Shown here: positions 5,079-6,910 of the stretch, in pieces
Position numbering within the stretch: the first letter of the stretch is position 1
How the letters are laid out: the number at the start of each line of letters is the position of its first letter
Assembly: GCA_964596105.1 (NCBI GenBank)
Contig: CAZQRT010000065.1
Location: 1-6,910, forward strand
DNA from: CAJUOR01 sp964596105
Lineage (GTDB): Bacteria; Bacillota_I; Bacilli_A; Erysipelotrichales; Coprobacillaceae
Length of the DNA stretch: 6,910 bases
Direction of reading: 5' to 3'
Translations under genes and position numbers: made by a program
The notes under the pieces: generated by a model
Seen by the model: only the letters and a program-made list of their open reading frames with translations
Told to the model about the DNA's origin: nothing
Databases searched by the model: none

Positions 5079-6910
5079 ATGGAGAAGAAAGAATTTAAGG
5101 CGGAGTCGAAAAAAATACTGGACCTCATGATCAATTCGATTTATACGCATAAAGAGATCTTTTTACGGGAATTGATCTCCAACGCGAGCGACGCCATTGA
5201 CAAGCGTTATTATGAAGCCCTGACAAACAATGAACCGGTCAGCCGCGAAGATATGAGCATTCATCTCATCGCGGACAAGGATGCCCGGACCCTGTCCATC
5301 CTTGATACCGGCATCGGCATGGACGAAAAAGAACTGGAAGAAAACCTCGGCACCATCGCGCAAAGCGGATCGCTGGAATTTAAGGAAAAAATGGAGAAGG
5401 AAGAGGAAACGGATATTATCGGCCAGTTCGGCGTCGGTTTCTATTCCGCTTTCATGGTCGCGAAAAAAGTAGAAGTGATCTCAAAGAAAATGGGGGAGGA
5501 TCAGGCTTACCGCTGGGTTTCCGACGCCAGCGACGGCTACACCATTGAACCCGCTGACAAAGAAGAGACGGGAACAACCATCATTCTGACCTTGAAAGAC
5601 AATACCGATGAGGAAAATTACGATCAGTATCTCGAAGAATACACCCTGCAGGATTTAGTCAAGAAATATTCCGATTACATTCGCTATCCGATCATCATGG
5701 CGATGACCAAATCAAGAAAAAAGGAAGACAGCGATGACTATGAGGATTATATGGAAGATGTCACCCTGAACTCCATGGTGCCTTTATGGAAACGAAACCG
5801 CAAAGACATCACCGATGAAGAGTACCAGAACTTCTATAAAAGCAAATTCAATGAATACACCGATTATCAGAAAGTCATCCACACCCGGGTCGAGGGCAAT
5901 ATCTCCTTTGACGCGCTTTTGTTCATCCCCGGCAAGCCGCCGATGAACTTCTATAACGCGGATTATGAAAAAGGACTGCAGCTTTACAGCCGCGGCGTCT
6001 TTATCATGGACAAAGCCGATGAGCTGGTACCCGAGCATTTCCGCTTTATCAAAGGCCTGGTCGATTCCCAGGATCTGTCTTTGAACATTTCCCGCGAGAT
6101 GCTCCAGCATGACCGCCAGCTGCAGCTGATCGCGAAACGCCTGGAGCGCAAGATCAAAGACGAACTGACAAACATGCTGGAAAATGAAAGAGAGGAATAT
6201 GAGCGCTTCTATGAAAACTTCGGCATGAGCCTGAAATTCGGGGTTTACAACGAGTTTGGCGCCAACAAGGAACTTCTGCAGGACCTTTTGATGTTCTACT
6301 CCTCAAGCGAAAAGAAACTCGTCACCTTAAAAGAATACGTTTCCCGCATGAAAGAAGACCAGAAAGAGATTTACTTCATCTCCGGCGACAGCGTCGACAA
6401 GATCGACCGTCTGCCGCAGTGCGAACTGGTGAAAGATAAAGGTTACGAGATTCTCTACATGACCGACAACGTCGACGAGTTCTGCCTGCAGGCGATGATG
6501 AACTATCAGGAAAAACCGTTCAAAAATATCGCCGTCGGTGACTTGAACCTCGAAAGCGAGGAAGAAAAAAAGGCCATCGACGACCAGAATCTCGCCAGCA
6601 AGGAACTGTTGGACTGCATCAAAGAGGCCCTGGGCGATCAGGTGTCGGAAGTCAAACTCTCCGGACGGCTGAAAGATCACCCCGTCTGCCTGACCGCCGG
6701 CGAGGGCATCTCATTTGAGATGGAACGGGTTTTAGACGCCATGCCGGAAGGCAACCCGTACGGCATGAAAGCCACCCGGATTCTGGAAATCAACCCCCAT
6801 CATCCGATCTTTGAAGCCCTGAACAAAATCTACGAAAAAGATAAAGATCTCGTCAAAGAATACGCCTCGCTTTTGTTAGATCAGGCTTTGCTGATTGAAG
6901 GCTTCCCGAT
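5079..6910 (+). CDS. htpG: Molecular chaperone HtpG (bacterial Hsp90), 3' end cut by the window
   Basis: Homodimeric, ATP-driven cytosolic chaperone. 610 complete codons are present without frameshift; family length is about 620-640, so only the last few tens of residues are missing. The N-terminal GHKL ATPase domain shows ELISNASDAIDK (31-42; Glu31 catalytic, Asn35 and Asp38 nucleotide-binding), DTGIGM (76-81), GTIAQSGS (91-98) and GQFGVGFYSAF (115-125). The middle domain carries the conserved WKRNRKDITDEEYQNFY segment and SLNISREMLQ, whose Arg339 corresponds to the ATP-contacting middle-domain arginine (Arg336 in E. coli HtpG). The C-terminal dimerisation domain includes RILEINPHHPIF near residues 567-578. 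As in bacterial Hsp90s there is no long charged linker and, so far as visible, no MEEVD tail. The start is set by AAGGAG 8 nt upstream. Transcription is predicted to be controlled by HrcA through the upstream CIRCE element. Confidence 0.97.
   Translation, partial: MEKKEFKAESKKILDLMINSIYTHKEIFLRELISNASDAIDKRYYEALTNNEPVSREDMSIHLIADKDARTLSILDTGIGMDEKELEENLGTIAQSGSLEFKEKMEKEEETDIIGQFGVGFYSAFMVAKKVEVISKKMGEDQAYRWVSDASDGYTIEPADKEETGTTIILTLKDNTDEENYDQYLEEYTLQDLVKKYSDYIRYPIIMAMTKSRKKEDSDDYEDYMEDVTLNSMVPLWKRNRKDITDEEYQNFYKSKFNEYTDYQKVIHTRVEGNISFDALLFIPGKPPMNFYNADYEKGLQLYSRGVFIMDKADELVPEHFRFIKGLVDSQDLSLNISREMLQHDRQLQLIAKRLERKIKDELTNMLENEREEYERFYENFGMSLKFGVYNEFGANKELLQDLLMFYSSSEKKLVTLKEYVSRMKEDQKEIYFISGDSVDKIDRLPQCELVKDKGYEILYMTDNVDEFCLQAMMNYQEKPFKNIAVGDLNLESEEEKKAIDDQNLASKELLDCIKEALGDQVSEVKLSGRLKDHPVCLTAGEGISFEMERVLDAMPEGNPYGMKATRILEINPHHPIFEALNKIYEKDKDLVKEYASLLLDQALLIEGFP

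Noticed and set aside
5784..6680. Long open frames on the minus strand opposite htpG (5784-6110 and 6327-6680).
   Set aside because: They are antisense shadows of a strongly conserved chaperone gene with no start signals of their own.

Overview
This 6.9 kb window reads as ordinary chromosome from a Gram-positive Bacillota (Firmicutes). The pointers are a class B sortase, a meso-diaminopimelate dehydrogenase of the Corynebacterium/Clostridia type, a CIRCE operator of the HrcA heat-shock system, strong AAGGAG-type ribosome binding sites, sigma-A-like promoters and compact U-tailed terminators. Base composition looks balanced by eye. An anaerobic or gut member of Clostridia/Eubacteriales or Erysipelotrichia would fit, but that is inference. 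No transposase, integrase, phage gene, CRISPR array or plasmid function is visible.

Layout. (1) 1-915 (+): an AEC-family membrane transporter. (2) 912-1694 (-): a class B sortase that converges on the transporter; the two stop codons overlap. (3) 1695-1808: a short divergent promoter region. (4) 1809-2780 (+): ddh, ended by a hairpin terminator at 2789-2817. (5) 2940-4824 (+): a two-gene unit made of a DUF362 lipoprotein and an ArsP_1/UPF0718-like permease. The reading frames overlap by 8 nt and a terminator begins at the permease stop codon. (6) 4857-5001 (+): a stand-alone tRNA-Thr(CGT) with its own promoter and terminator. (7) 5004-6910 (+): htpG (bacterial Hsp90) behind a promoter and CIRCE operator. 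Its 3' end lies beyond the window.

How the genes relate. ddh makes meso-DAP, the peptidoglycan cross-linking residue that class B sortases commonly use as an anchor in DAP-type walls, so the divergent sortase/ddh pair may share a cell-wall theme (inference). The DUF362-permease pair looks like a real functional unit: an extracytoplasmic lipoprotein with conserved cysteines, translationally coupled to a permease with a cysteine in each half. The lipoprotein has lost the ferredoxin insert commonly found in cytoplasmic DUF362 proteins. It is the least understood part of the window and the best candidate for something undescribed. htpG appears to be under direct HrcA control, which is less usual than CIRCE on groESL or dnaK.
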